A stretch of 64,000 bases of DNA, taken from NCBI GenBank assembly GCA_022710585.1, contig JAKLGV010000006.1, positions 51,949 through 115,948 of the forward strand. Reading direction: 5' to 3'. A program made the position numbers and the translations under genes. Position 1 is the stretch's first letter; each line of letters starts with the position of its first letter. Positions 35,098 to 46,014 of this stretch are shown piece by piece. The notes under the pieces were generated by a model. It ran no database searches, had not been told where the DNA came from, and saw only the letters and a list, made by a program, of their open reading frames with translations. Source of the stretch: Deltaproteobacteria bacterium. Its GTDB lineage: Bacteria; Desulfobacterota; Syntrophia; Syntrophales; Smithellaceae.

Positions 35098-35688
35098 TTA
35101 ATGCTTTGTTGATTCCATCTCCCTGATGGCGGCGGCCAGGTCAGCGCTCAACTGCCCCATAGCCCGGCTGTGTGCGGCAACAAGAGCGGTAAAATCGCTG
35201 CCCCGTGCCGGTTCGGAAAGTGTTGTGCGTCCGTGATGTACTCGCCCATCCTTTGAGGAGCTTACCTTCCACAAAGCGTCCAGTGTTGCCGACTTTCCTA
35301 ATTCCGAATCGAAACGTAAAATATCAATGGTGCAGCGGTAGTTTGTATCGGAAGCCTGAGCTCGCGGAAACACCGATATCTGCGTCGTTCCAAGCAGCGG
35401 AATCAGGTTCTCGACGACAACCCTGGCAATGTCATCTTTCAGAGGCGATGCCCAGCGATCGAATTCCTTGATGGAAACCTGGTGAGGATCTGTTCGCACA
35501 ACAATCTGCGGCCGGTCAACGGCAGCAGGGATCGATACAGGACCAACCGAAACGGAGTAGTCAGCCTGTTGTGTCGCTTTTGTTACTGGGGTGGAATTCA
35601 GCGTATAGAAACGCTGCGGCGCAGAAGCACATCCCGCGGTTAAGACAAGAGCTGTCAAGAAGATAAGAACGGCGGCAAATCTATTCAT
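35098..35688 (-). CDS. pqiC: PqiC-type lipoprotein of an MCE transport system
   Basis: The 196-residue protein has a lipobox LTAGC (Cys at about residue 20) and the ABC-type transport auxiliary domain pattern FYTLNSTP, IPAAVDRPQIVVR and EFDRWASPLKDDIARV. PqiC is an outer-membrane lipoprotein that docks to the tip of the PqiB tube. Its start overlaps the end of pqiB by eight bases, completing pqiABC. Confidence 0.92.
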   Translation of the reverse strand: MNRFAAVLIFLTALVLTAGCASAPQRFYTLNSTPVTKATQQADYSVSVGPVSIPAAVDRPQIVVRTDPHQVSIKEFDRWASPLKDDIARVVVENLIPLLGTTQISVFPRAQASDTNYRCTIDILRFDSELGKSATLDALWKVSSSKDGRVHHGRTTLSEPARGSDFTALVAAHSRAMGQLSADLAAAIREMESTKH

Positions 35689-37309
35689 TTTTATTTCCCT
35701 CCTGTTTTCCCCGGATCAGTGCTTCGGGATTTTTCTCCAGATACTCGGTGAGATGACTGATTCCCTGAGCCGCTCTGGTAATTTCGGACAGCGTCTCGCG
35801 AAGTTGATACTGCGTGGGAGCATCTTTGCCGACCAGCGTGTTATCGGCATTGGTCAGAACCTGCTCAAACTGATTCAGCGTTTTGGTCAGTTCCGGAAGA
35901 GCCTCTTGATCGAAGCGCTTGAGCAGAGTGTTGGTCGTTGCCAGCAGCGTCTTTGCCTCCGCGCTGAGTTCTTCTACAGGTATTTTTTCTATTTTTGAAA
36001 AAATGAAATTCAGCTTGTCCTGCAAGTCCTGTAAGCCGCTGGGCACAACCGGCATAACCACCGGAGATTTGGCCCAGTCTATTTTCACTTGGGGCGCCTT
36101 CGGGAAGATATCCAGGGCAACATACAGTTTTCCGGTCAGCAGATTGCCGCTGCGCAGTTGAGCGCGAAGTCCCCGATCCACGGCATTCTGAATAAAGGTA
36201 TGGCGTTCCGTATCAACGGATACCTTCTTATTCATGGCAGACATTTCTTTCAGGTGAGTGAGAAAACGGCTTGGATATACTACAATATCAACTCGTGGAC
36301 GCACATCATTCTTCCGGGGCATAAACTCAAGGCCCACAGAAGTGACCTCGCCCACAGGTAATCCGAAGTAGGTCACCGGCGCTCCGACATAAAGCCCGTT
36401 GAGCGTCTCATTGAAATAGAGCACATAGGGCGTGACAATTTTTTCCGGTTTGGCCATGGCTTCCACGCGGCTGTTAAACAGCGTAAAGACGGCTTTTTCT
36501 CCCGCGATTTTGGCCTCTTCGGAGGAGGATGGCGTTTCAAAAGCAATGCCGCCGATCAGCATGGACAGGACCGACTGGGTCCGTACGGAAAAGCCTTCAG
36601 ATCCCACAGACACATCGACACCGCTGGCCTGCCAGAAACGGGTCTGATCGGTAACATACTTGTCGTAAGGCGCGCGCACAAAGACCTCAATATTGATGGA
36701 GTTCCCGTCTCCGGCCAGATCATAACCGATGACCTGGCCCACATTGAACTGGCGGTAATACAGGGGGGAACCATTGACGATGGATCCGAGTGTGTTTGTC
36801 TTCAGTACGAACCGTTTGCCTTCCTCGTCAAAAGTAATGGACGGCGGAACTTCGAGCCCGGTGAATTCGTGCCGTTCCTTTTTTGATTTTCCGGGCTCCA
36901 GACCAATGTAGTTGCCGGACAGCAGTGTGCCGAAGCCGGACACACCGCTGAGGCTGGCGCGCGGCTGCTCAATCCAGAACTTTGTATCGCCGACCAGAAG
37001 TCCGGCAGCGCTTTTGTTGATTTTTGCCGTGACCACCACTTTCCGGAAATCTTTGGAAAGCTCCACTTTCGTGACGTGGCCTATATCCACTTCTTTGTAT
37101 TTTACAAGGGTTTTCCCGGTTTCCAGACCTTCGGCCTTGGCGAAGGTGATGGTGATGGTCGGCCCCTCCATCAAAATCCGCTGAACAGCGATGCCGAGAG
37201 CGATCACTGCCGCGATCATTGGAATAATCCAGACCACGGAAAATTTACGATGTTTTCGGGGTACTATGGCGGTTTCGGGTATATTTTTCAGATCGATGTT
37301 TTCAGTCAC
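35681..37309 (-). CDS. pqiB: PqiB-like MCE protein (intermembrane lipid transport tube)
   Basis: The 542-residue protein has one N-terminal membrane helix (about 25-45), three MCE domains (starting near residues 47, 160 and 290; each shows the V-K-Y-x-x-V-x-x-G-x-V or Y-x-x-F-x-x-G-x-V pattern) and a long helical tail with LPELTKTLNQFEQVL. Three MCE domains and this length match Escherichia coli PqiB, which forms a hexameric syringe across the periplasm for lipid movement. It starts one base after the pqiA stop. Confidence 0.93.
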   Translation of the reverse strand: MTENIDLKNIPETAIVPRKHRKFSVVWIIPMIAAVIALGIAVQRILMEGPTITITFAKAEGLETGKTLVKYKEVDIGHVTKVELSKDFRKVVVTAKINKSAAGLLVGDTKFWIEQPRASLSGVSGFGTLLSGNYIGLEPGKSKKERHEFTGLEVPPSITFDEEGKRFVLKTNTLGSIVNGSPLYYRQFNVGQVIGYDLAGDGNSINIEVFVRAPYDKYVTDQTRFWQASGVDVSVGSEGFSVRTQSVLSMLIGGIAFETPSSSEEAKIAGEKAVFTLFNSRVEAMAKPEKIVTPYVLYFNETLNGLYVGAPVTYFGLPVGEVTSVGLEFMPRKNDVRPRVDIVVYPSRFLTHLKEMSAMNKKVSVDTERHTFIQNAVDRGLRAQLRSGNLLTGKLYVALDIFPKAPQVKIDWAKSPVVMPVVPSGLQDLQDKLNFIFSKIEKIPVEELSAEAKTLLATTNTLLKRFDQEALPELTKTLNQFEQVLTNADNTLVGKDAPTQYQLRETLSEITRAAQGISHLTEYLEKNPEALIRGKQEGNKNE

Positions 37310-37310
37310 G

Positions 37311-38618
37311 TTAGCCTCCTTTTTCGTTGCGGGAATCCCAGATTAATCGGGGATCAAAGCTTTCGGCCGCGATCATGGTCAGCACAACCACGGCCGCAAA
37401 AAAATGGACGCCGGTTCCCGGCTGCACCGACATCAGCGGCTGAAGCTGAATCAGAGCGACAGTAAACGTGACGACAAACACGTCCAGCATCGACCATCGT
37501 CCCACAAAATCAACCAACCGGTATAATTGCAGACGTTCGCGCTGCTCTTTGATCGAACGGCGCTGAATTGTGATGAGTAGAAAAGCCAGAGCCATAATTT
37601 TGGCCAGTGGAATCACCACGCTGGCGATCAAGACGATCAGCGCCAAATGCCATGATCCCGTCTTGTAGAGCAGGACGACGCCGCTTAGGATGGTGTCATT
37701 CTCCGATGAAACCAGTGTGGCCGATGCCATCACCGGCAGTAGATTTGCAGGAATGTAGCAGACGAGCGCCGCGATAATCAGAGCCCAGGTCCGCTGAATG
37801 GCATGGTGCTTTCTCAGGGTGAGATGTCTCCCGCAGCGCGGGCAGTGGCCGGGATTATCGACATTGGCCGGCCTGGATACAAGTCCGCATGACTCGCAGC
37901 ATACAAGACCGATGCTCATAGCCGTTAGCGGATGATTCTGTTGCGATAAGCTGTCCGCTTTAGGAAGGGCAGACGGCCGGCCTGAAGACGTAGGCGGTAT
38001 TGAACCGTTGACCCACTCGATGCGCTGCCAGATTTTACGGGGATCGAAAGTGACCGTGATGGCGGCAACCAGCAGCACAAGCGCTCCCGCGGCAAACATA
38101 CCGATTCCGGGAATCACTGTTGCCATTTCCGCAATCTTGATCAGCGCCACCAGGATGCCGAGCATCATCACTTCCACCATCGCCCAGGTCTGATGCCATT
38201 CGGACCAGCGCAGAAGTTTCCCGACCCACGATGGTATCGGCGTCTGTCGGGAGGCCAGAATAATGGTCAGCATGATGGAGATATGAACGGCGGGAGCAAA
38301 GACCGTGCAGAAAGCGACCAGTGCAGCCGTAAGCGGCTCGCCTCTGAGCCACATTTCCTGCGCGCCGCCGAGAATCGTTGTATGCGTCTGACGTCCTGAA
38401 ACAGATAGTTCCATCAGCGGCGATACGTTGGCCACGAGAAAAGCGATGGCGGCGGCAACGGTCAGAGCCAGAGTGTTTTCCAGAGATTCAGGCCTGTTCA
38501 GGGCAATCGTGTGATCGCAGCGCCTGCAGTGGGCAGCGGCGCCGTCAGGAAGTTCAGGAACGCGCTGCAGCAGGTCGCAATCGGGACAAGCAATAATGTT
38601 CTGGGAAGCATGATCCAT
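37311..38618 (-). CDS. pqiA: PqiA-like inner-membrane protein
   Basis: The 435-residue protein contains two tandem PqiA domains, each starting with a rubredoxin-like zinc ribbon (CPDCDLLQRVPEL with CRRC, and CESCGLVSRP with CPRC) followed by four membrane helices. Conserved RPESLENTLALT and the PLAKIMALAFLL segments are visible. PqiA is thought to feed lipid to the PqiB tube. It is the first gene of the leftward pqiABC unit, 76 bases after acyP. Confidence 0.93.
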   Translation of the reverse strand: MDHASQNIIACPDCDLLQRVPELPDGAAAHCRRCDHTIALNRPESLENTLALTVAAAIAFLVANVSPLMELSVSGRQTHTTILGGAQEMWLRGEPLTAALVAFCTVFAPAVHISIMLTIILASRQTPIPSWVGKLLRWSEWHQTWAMVEVMMLGILVALIKIAEMATVIPGIGMFAAGALVLLVAAITVTFDPRKIWQRIEWVNGSIPPTSSGRPSALPKADSLSQQNHPLTAMSIGLVCCESCGLVSRPANVDNPGHCPRCGRHLTLRKHHAIQRTWALIIAALVCYIPANLLPVMASATLVSSENDTILSGVVLLYKTGSWHLALIVLIASVVIPLAKIMALAFLLITIQRRSIKEQRERLQLYRLVDFVGRWSMLDVFVVTFTVALIQLQPLMSVQPGTGVHFFAAVVVLTMIAAESFDPRLIWDSRNEKGG

Positions 38619-38694
38619 GGTTTCACCAAACTGATAAATTCTTTACAGCGATTTAATCCGCCATTCCCCGCAACCTGCTGCCGGGGAGGGGCAT

Positions 38695-38967
38695 TCAATA
38701 TCGAATGCTGAAAGTATTAAATTCTCCTGAATACGTTTCTTCTTCCATCAACACGTCTTTAACGCGTGCAGCCGGCGGGCCGACACGGCACCACTCCAGC
38801 ATCTTATCAATGTTTTGATCTTTTCCTTCAAAGAGCGCTTCCACGCGCCCGTCAGACATATTCCGTACCCAGCCGGTCAATCTAAAACCGTTTGCCGCCC
38901 GCTGTGTTTCCGCGCGAAAAAACACGCCCTGAACCCGTCCGGAAATATACACGCGTATCCTTTTCAT
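38695..38967 (-). CDS. acyP: acylphosphatase
   Basis: The 90-residue protein has the family signatures GRVQGVFFRAETQRAA, with the catalytic arginine, and GWVRNMSDGRVEALFEG, with the catalytic asparagine. It hydrolyses acyl phosphates such as acetyl phosphate or carbamoyl phosphate. It lies six bases after ligA on the same strand. Confidence 0.95.
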   Translation of the reverse strand: MKRIRVYISGRVQGVFFRAETQRAANGFRLTGWVRNMSDGRVEALFEGKDQNIDKMLEWCRVGPPAARVKDVLMEEETYSGEFNTFSIRY

Positions 38968-38973
38968 AAAGAA

Positions 38974-41264
<2,291 letters not shown>

Positions 41265-41358
41265 GACGAAAATTTTAACCGGACTCGGACATAAAGTCAA
41301 TTAAAGCTTGTTTTTTTTATCCTGAATCGTTAAGAGAGCTCACAAACGGTGGAATGCG

Positions 41359-41850
41359 ATGACCGACACGAAAGTAAAACTGGGCGTTATTTCCGATACG
41401 CATCTGGATGACTACGATGAGAAGATGAAGAAAAGCCTCGCGGATCATTTCAGCGACGTCGATATGATTCTACATGCCGGCGATATGGTGGATCTGAAGG
41501 TTTTGAAAATATTCGGCGATAAAGACGTCAGAGCCGTCTGCGGGAACATGGATCCCTACGCCATCCGGGAGAAATATCCCGAGCATTTGCTTTTGGAGAT
41601 CAAAGGATTCAGGTTTCTGCTCATTCACGGCTGGGGCTCGCCCCAGGGGCTGGAAGATAAGATAGCTGCGAAATTTAAAAATGTTGACTGCGTGGTTTAC
41701 GGACATACGCATAAACCCGCGAATCATGTGCGCGACGGAATCCTTTTTTTTAATCCCGGTTCGGCGGCCGACAGATCTTTCAACTCCTCGAGCACCATCG
41801 GCATATTAGAAATTGACAAAGAGATAAAAGGTAGGATAATTAAAATATAA
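41359..41850 (+). CDS. YfcE/MJ0936-type metallophosphoesterase
   Basis: The 163-residue protein has the calcineurin-like metal motifs GVISDTHLDD, HAGDMVD, GNMDP, LIHGWG and GHTHKP, complete for a dinuclear metal site. Members hydrolyse small phosphodiesters in vitro; the natural substrate is unclear. It is followed by the HIT gene after 6-27 bases, depending on which start is used. Confidence 0.92.
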   Translation: MTDTKVKLGVISDTHLDDYDEKMKKSLADHFSDVDMILHAGDMVDLKVLKIFGDKDVRAVCGNMDPYAIREKYPEHLLLEIKGFRFLLIHGWGSPQGLEDKIAAKFKNVDCVVYGHTHKPANHVRDGILFFNPGSAADRSFNSSSTIGILEIDKEIKGRIIKI

Positions 41851-41877
41851 TTTATCTTGAAACGGATGGATTCGAAG

Positions 41878-42363
41878 ATGGAGACAATGTTTGCGCCATG
41901 GCGGATGGATTATATTAAGGGTGAAAAACCGGAGGGATGCGTCTTCTGTAAATGCTCTATCCGATGCGAAGAATATATTATTTTCGAAGGTAAAACGGCC
42001 TACGTCATGATGAACAGATATCCGTATGTCAACGGGCATTTGATGATCATTCCGCAGCGGCATGTCGGGAAAATTGAAGACCTGACCCGTGAGGAAAGAA
42101 TTGAAATATTCGATCTTGTAGAGGTTGCCATCAAAGCTCTCAAAGAAGCGATGAATCCCGGGGGATTTAATATCGGCGCCAATCTCGGCAAGGCGGCGGG
42201 CGCCGGAATTGAAGAACATTTTCATGTGCATGTGATCCCGCGCTGGGAAGGCGACACGAACTTTATGAGCGTGGTGACCGATGTGCGGGTTATTCCGGAA
42301 GCTCTTGACAAGACAGTTGCCAATCTGACGCCTCTTTTTAAAAAATATTGCAGGGAGGAATAA
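41878..42363 (+). CDS. HIT-family nucleotide hydrolase/phosphorylase
   Basis: The protein carries the histidine triad HFHVHVIPRW near its C-terminus and an N-terminal CVFCKC with a likely zinc site, matching the Ap4A phosphorylase-like or bacterial HIT branch with the FAPWRMDYI opening. ATG 41878, seven bases after GGA, is the best start (161 residues); TTG 41857 and ATG 41866 are also in frame. Substrates are dinucleoside polyphosphates or nucleoside phosphoramidates in known relatives. Confidence 0.9.
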   Translation: METMFAPWRMDYIKGEKPEGCVFCKCSIRCEEYIIFEGKTAYVMMNRYPYVNGHLMIIPQRHVGKIEDLTREERIEIFDLVEVAIKALKEAMNPGGFNIGANLGKAAGAGIEEHFHVHVIPRWEGDTNFMSVVTDVRVIPEALDKTVANLTPLFKKYCREE

Positions 42364-42366
42364 ATC

Positions 42367-42678
42367 GTGAGAATTCTTTACATGATTCTTGTTATCGTTT
42401 TCGCGTTGTTCATTGTTACATTCTCGCAGCAGAATTTAATGCCCATCCAGCTCAAATATTACCACTATTTGCACAATCTTCAGCCAGTCCCGACATATAT
42501 TCTTATTTTCGTTTCCCTGCTGATCGGCATCATCATTACAGCGTTCTGGGGTATCGTGGAGCGTTTTCGTTTAAACCGGACCATCAGAAATCTCAACAGG
42601 CTTGTCCGAGACCTACGCAAGGAACTCCAGGCCCGTGAAAATCCGCCGATCATTAATGAACAGCTCCCCAAAAAATAA
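42367..42678 (+). CDS. LapA-domain (DUF1049) membrane protein
   Basis: The 103-residue protein has two membrane helices (about 3-20 and 43-63) with the LapA pattern FSQQNLMPIQLKYY between them, and a charged, coiled C-terminal tail (RLNRTIRNLNRLVRDLRKEL). In enterobacteria LapA works with LapB in regulating lipopolysaccharide synthesis. No lapB neighbour is present. The start is GTG, three bases after the HIT stop codon. Confidence 0.82.
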   Translation: MRILYMILVIVFALFIVTFSQQNLMPIQLKYYHYLHNLQPVPTYILIFVSLLIGIIITAFWGIVERFRLNRTIRNLNRLVRDLRKELQARENPPIINEQLPKK

Positions 42679-43171
42679 TTTTTCATCTCCATCCACTGAA
42701 GACTTGAAATTCCTGACCGATGCCAGTTTGGCCCGTCTGGCCAAATGGCTGCGGATTCTGGGCTTTGATACGACGGTATATCCCCAAGAAGCCGGCAGGC
42801 CTATGCTGCGGATCGCGGATCAGGAGAAAAGAATTGTTCTGACCAGAAGGCAGGACATGACCGAGCGGCAGTTTGCCGGGACGCTTTTTTTGATTACCGA
42901 TGTTGTTGTTGGCAAGCAACTGAAAAGTGTGATTGAAAAATTCTCCCTCAAGATAGACCGTGAGAGAATGTTCCGAATTTGCCTGGAGTGCAACGAAGCG
43001 TTAAAGCCGGTGATGAGAGAAGAGGTTCGTGATCTGGTGCCGCCTTACGTTTTTGAAAATTGTGAACAGTACAACCGGTGTTCGCGGTGCGGCAAGATTT
43101 ATTGGATGGGGACACATCCGCGCAACGCTTTGAGATTTATGGAACGGCACATTCCGAATCATCTCCCTTGA
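42656..43171 (+). CDS. Mut7-C RNase-domain protein with zinc ribbon
   Basis: From the ATG at 42656 the product is 171 residues; a TTG at 42602 is also in frame. The PIN-like Mut7-C domain (about 15-95) has FLTDASLARLAKWLRILGFD and the acidic VLTRRQDM; the C-terminal part has a zinc ribbon, CLECNEAL and CSRCGKIYW. The family is predicted to cut RNA. Its start lies inside lapA-like coding sequence and its end overlaps the convergent mogA gene by 35 bases. Confidence 0.87.
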   Translation: MNSSPKNNFSSPSTEDLKFLTDASLARLAKWLRILGFDTTVYPQEAGRPMLRIADQEKRIVLTRRQDMTERQFAGTLFLITDVVVGKQLKSVIEKFSLKIDRERMFRICLECNEALKPVMREEVRDLVPPYVFENCEQYNRCSRCGKIYWMGTHPRNALRFMERHIPNHLP

Positions 43172-43628
43172 TTTTCTCAATGGCGTGCTTGAGCGCCGGC
43201 AGGACAGCCGCCAGATTTTCTTTGGCGCCTTTGGGGCTGCCGGGGAGATTGATAATCAGGCTTTTCCCGCGGATGCCGGCCACAGCCCGTGAAATCATTG
43301 CGTGAGGTGTGACCTGCATGCTTTTCTGGCGCATCGCTTCGGCCATTCCGGGAATCTGCTTGTCGATGACTTCCAGCGTCGCGTCGGGCGTCAGATCACG
43401 GGGACTGACACCGGTGCCGCCGTTGGTCAGAATCAAATCCAAATTCTTGCTATCGGCAAAATCAATAATTGCTTCTTTAATCTGATCGGTTTCGTCGGGA
43501 ATGATGATGGTGTGCTTAATTTCGATAGCGGCGCCCGCCAGCATTTCGGCGATGGCGGGGCCGCTTAAATCTTCTCTTTTACCCTGAGATCCTTTGTCAC
43601 TGACCGTGATGATTCCGGCACTGATCAT
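43137..43628 (-). CDS. mogA: molybdenum cofactor adenylyltransferase MogA/MoaB
   Basis: With the ATG at 43628, preceded by GGAGTC, the protein is 163 residues. It has the MoCF-binding motif LTNGGTGVSPRDLTPDAT and the SDKGSQGKREDLSGP start. It adenylates molybdopterin before metal insertion. MogA is more likely than MoaB from the SPRD motif, but this is not firm. No other molybdenum cofactor genes are in the window. Confidence 0.9.
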   Translation of the reverse strand: MISAGIITVSDKGSQGKREDLSGPAIAEMLAGAAIEIKHTIIIPDETDQIKEAIIDFADSKNLDLILTNGGTGVSPRDLTPDATLEVIDKQIPGMAEAMRQKSMQVTPHAMISRAVAGIRGKSLIINLPGSPKGAKENLAAVLPALKHAIEKIKGDDSECAVP

Positions 43629-43670
43629 GGTAAGACTCCAGTTGCGCAAGCGAAGCGAATCGGGATCGCT

Positions 43671-45758
43671 TTATTCTTCTTCTTCCTTATCCTTCTTATA
43701 CGCGGCAATGATTTTTTCCGCGATAAAAGCGGGAACTTCCTCGTAATGAGAATGCGTATAGGTGAAGTTTCCCCTGCCGCTGGTCATGGAGCGAAGGTCA
43801 GGAGCGTACTTCAATATTTCCGCGAGAGGAACCTGTCCCTTGATGATCTGGTTGGTGCCTTTAGCATCCATTCCCTGTACGCGGCCGCGACGGCTGTTAA
43901 GATCGCCGATCACATCGCCCATGTATTCATCGGGAATTTCGATTTCGATGTTGACGATCGGTTCCAGGAGAATCGGCTGACAATCCATTACGCCTTTCTG
44001 GAAGGCCATGGAACCGGCAATCTTGAATGCCATTTCCGAGGAGTCAACGGTGTGATAAGAGCCGAAAGTCAGATTGATTTTAAAATCCACAAAAGGATAG
44101 CCGGCGATGACGCCTTTGGCTGCCGCTTCCACAATGCCTTTTTCGACAGCCGGACGGTATTGTCCGGGAATGACGCCGCCGACGATTTTATCATGAAACT
44201 CAAATCCGCCGCCGCGGGGCAGAGGTTCGATGTCGATCCAGCAATCACCGAACTGGCCGCGTCCGCCGGACTGTTTCTTGTATTTGCCCTGAACATTCGT
44301 TTTGCCTTTGATCGTTTCTTTGTAGGGGACTTTAGGTGTATTCAGATTGACTTCAACGCCGAACTTTCTTTTCATCTTTTCAATGGTGACTTCGATATGC
44401 ACCTGGCCCATACCGGAAAGAATCATTTCCTTGGTTTCTACGTTGCGGGTGAACTGGATGGTAGGGTCTTCTTCCGTCAAACGGTGAATGGACGTTGCAA
44501 TTTTATCTTCGTCGCCTCTGGATTTCGGCTCCATCGCAAAAGACATGATGGGGGCAGGTACTGCCACTTTTTCAAAAATAATCGGTGTTTTTTCATTGCA
44601 AAGCGTGTCTCCGGTGGTTGTTTCCTTCAGTTTGGCCACGCCGGCAATATCACCGGGGATCAGCGTGTCCGCCTGTTTCTGGTTTTTTCCCTCCAGAAAG
44701 AAAACATGGCCGAATTTTTCGGTGATTTTTCGGGTCGAGTTGTAAACCGGTGTATCGGAATTAAGTGTGCCGGAATAAACACGGAACAGAGTCAACCTAC
44801 CTGCGTAGGGATCGGCGATGGTCTTGAAAACGATTGCCGAGAAGGGTGCGTCTTCCGCAGGCTTCCTTTCTTCGACATCGTCAGTTTTCGGTTTCTTACC
44901 TTTTACAGGACCGCGATCAACAGGAGAAGCAAAAGCGTCAACGGCCAAGTCAAGCAGTAATGAAACACCGATGCCTTTCAGAGCAGAGCCACAGATGACA
45001 GGAATCAGACTGCCGAAGGAAACGCCTTTTTTCAAACCGGCTTTTAATTCTTCGTCGGAGAGTTCGCCGGTTTCCAGATATTTATTCATCAGTTCGTCAT
45101 CGGACTCGGCAATATCTTCCACCATGGAGTCGCGCATAAGTTTTACGTCATCTTTCATTTCCGCGGGGATATCCATGGCTTTTCCCGCGCCTTTATTATC
45201 GCTGAACAGGTACGCTTTCATGCTGATTAAATCAACGATGCCGTTGAATTTATCTTCGGCCCCAATGGGAAGGCATACGGGGGTGGCTTTTCTCTTTAAT
45301 TTGTTTTTAATGCTATCGAGCGCGGTGTCAAAATTGGCACGTTCACGATCCAGTCTATTAATGAAAATAATACGGGGCAGTTTGAATTCATCGGCCAGTT
45401 CCCATACTTTTTGTGTTTGAAATTCAACGCCGCCTATGGCGTCAATGACGACAACGGCGTTTTCCACAACGCTCATGGAACATTTGATGTCATAGGCGAA
45501 GTTGGAATCACCCGGGGTGTCAATCATGTTGATCTTATGTTTTTCCCATTCAACAAAATTTGCCGAAGAACTGATAGATCCCCGTCTTTTCTGCTCTTCC
45601 GGCTCAAAATCCATTACGGAGGTTGCGTCGTCAACTCTTCCTAATCGTTCGCTTTTGCCGGATACAAACAACATGGATTCACACAGGGATGTCTTTCCGG
45701 TTCCGCCGTGTCCGACTATCGCTAAATTTCTGAGAGATTTGCTATCGTACTTTGCCAT
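43671..45758 (-). CDS. EF-G2-type translational GTPase (non-canonical EF-G paralogue)
   Basis: With the ATG at 45758, five bases after AAAGGAG, the protein is 695 residues with the five EF-G domains, including the domain IV GRGQFGDCWIDIEP and domain V EIPDEYMGDVIGDLNSRRG motifs. The GTPase domain is atypical: P-loop GHGGTGKTS at 16-24 in place of AHIDAGKTT, DTPGD at 80-84 in place of DTPGH, and NRLDRE in place of NKMDR. This pattern is that of EF-G2-like paralogues, not of the main FusA. A 17-base palindrome lies in its leader. Confidence 0.9.
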   Translation of the reverse strand: MAKYDSKSLRNLAIVGHGGTGKTSLCESMLFVSGKSERLGRVDDATSVMDFEPEEQKRRGSISSSANFVEWEKHKINMIDTPGDSNFAYDIKCSMSVVENAVVVIDAIGGVEFQTQKVWELADEFKLPRIIFINRLDRERANFDTALDSIKNKLKRKATPVCLPIGAEDKFNGIVDLISMKAYLFSDNKGAGKAMDIPAEMKDDVKLMRDSMVEDIAESDDELMNKYLETGELSDEELKAGLKKGVSFGSLIPVICGSALKGIGVSLLLDLAVDAFASPVDRGPVKGKKPKTDDVEERKPAEDAPFSAIVFKTIADPYAGRLTLFRVYSGTLNSDTPVYNSTRKITEKFGHVFFLEGKNQKQADTLIPGDIAGVAKLKETTTGDTLCNEKTPIIFEKVAVPAPIMSFAMEPKSRGDEDKIATSIHRLTEEDPTIQFTRNVETKEMILSGMGQVHIEVTIEKMKRKFGVEVNLNTPKVPYKETIKGKTNVQGKYKKQSGGRGQFGDCWIDIEPLPRGGGFEFHDKIVGGVIPGQYRPAVEKGIVEAAAKGVIAGYPFVDFKINLTFGSYHTVDSSEMAFKIAGSMAFQKGVMDCQPILLEPIVNIEIEIPDEYMGDVIGDLNSRRGRVQGMDAKGTNQIIKGQVPLAEILKYAPDLRSMTSGRGNFTYTHSHYEEVPAFIAEKIIAAYKKDKEEEE

Positions 45759-45785
45759 GAAAACTCCTTTCAATGCTTTAAAAGG

Positions 45786-45802
45786 CAATTCAAATTGAAT
45801 TG
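45786..45802. promoter_or_regulatory. 17-base palindrome upstream of the EF-G2 gene
   Basis: CAATTCAA and TTGAATTG flank a single central A in a perfect 8-bp inverted repeat, 28 bases upstream of the EF-G2 start. The shape suits a dimeric regulator or a small leader hairpin; no known operator is matched. Confidence 0.35.
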
Positions 45803-46014
45803 TGCGTGTGTAGCTCATACGGCAAGTAAAATCAAGACAAATTTCAAATTGCTTTTGATAATGTAAGAAGAAGAAAAGAGGTCTCTTTGAATGCTAATTA
45901 AGCGTTATTTAACAACATATCATCTTCATGAAATATTATCTTGAATATATGATTCTTCTACCCTATAAACGCACATCATTTACGGGCAAAAATGATTACA
46001 GGTACCACTGATCA

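Noticed and set aside
38666..38686. CCCCG/CGGGG hairpin between acyP and pqiA as a terminator
   Set aside because: Only five pairs with an 11-base loop and no T run on the minus strand.
43746..44960. A 404-codon plus-strand open frame opposite the EF-G2 gene
   Set aside because: Low-complexity composition typical of an antisense shadow, no recognisable domain; the EF-G2 frame is intact across it.
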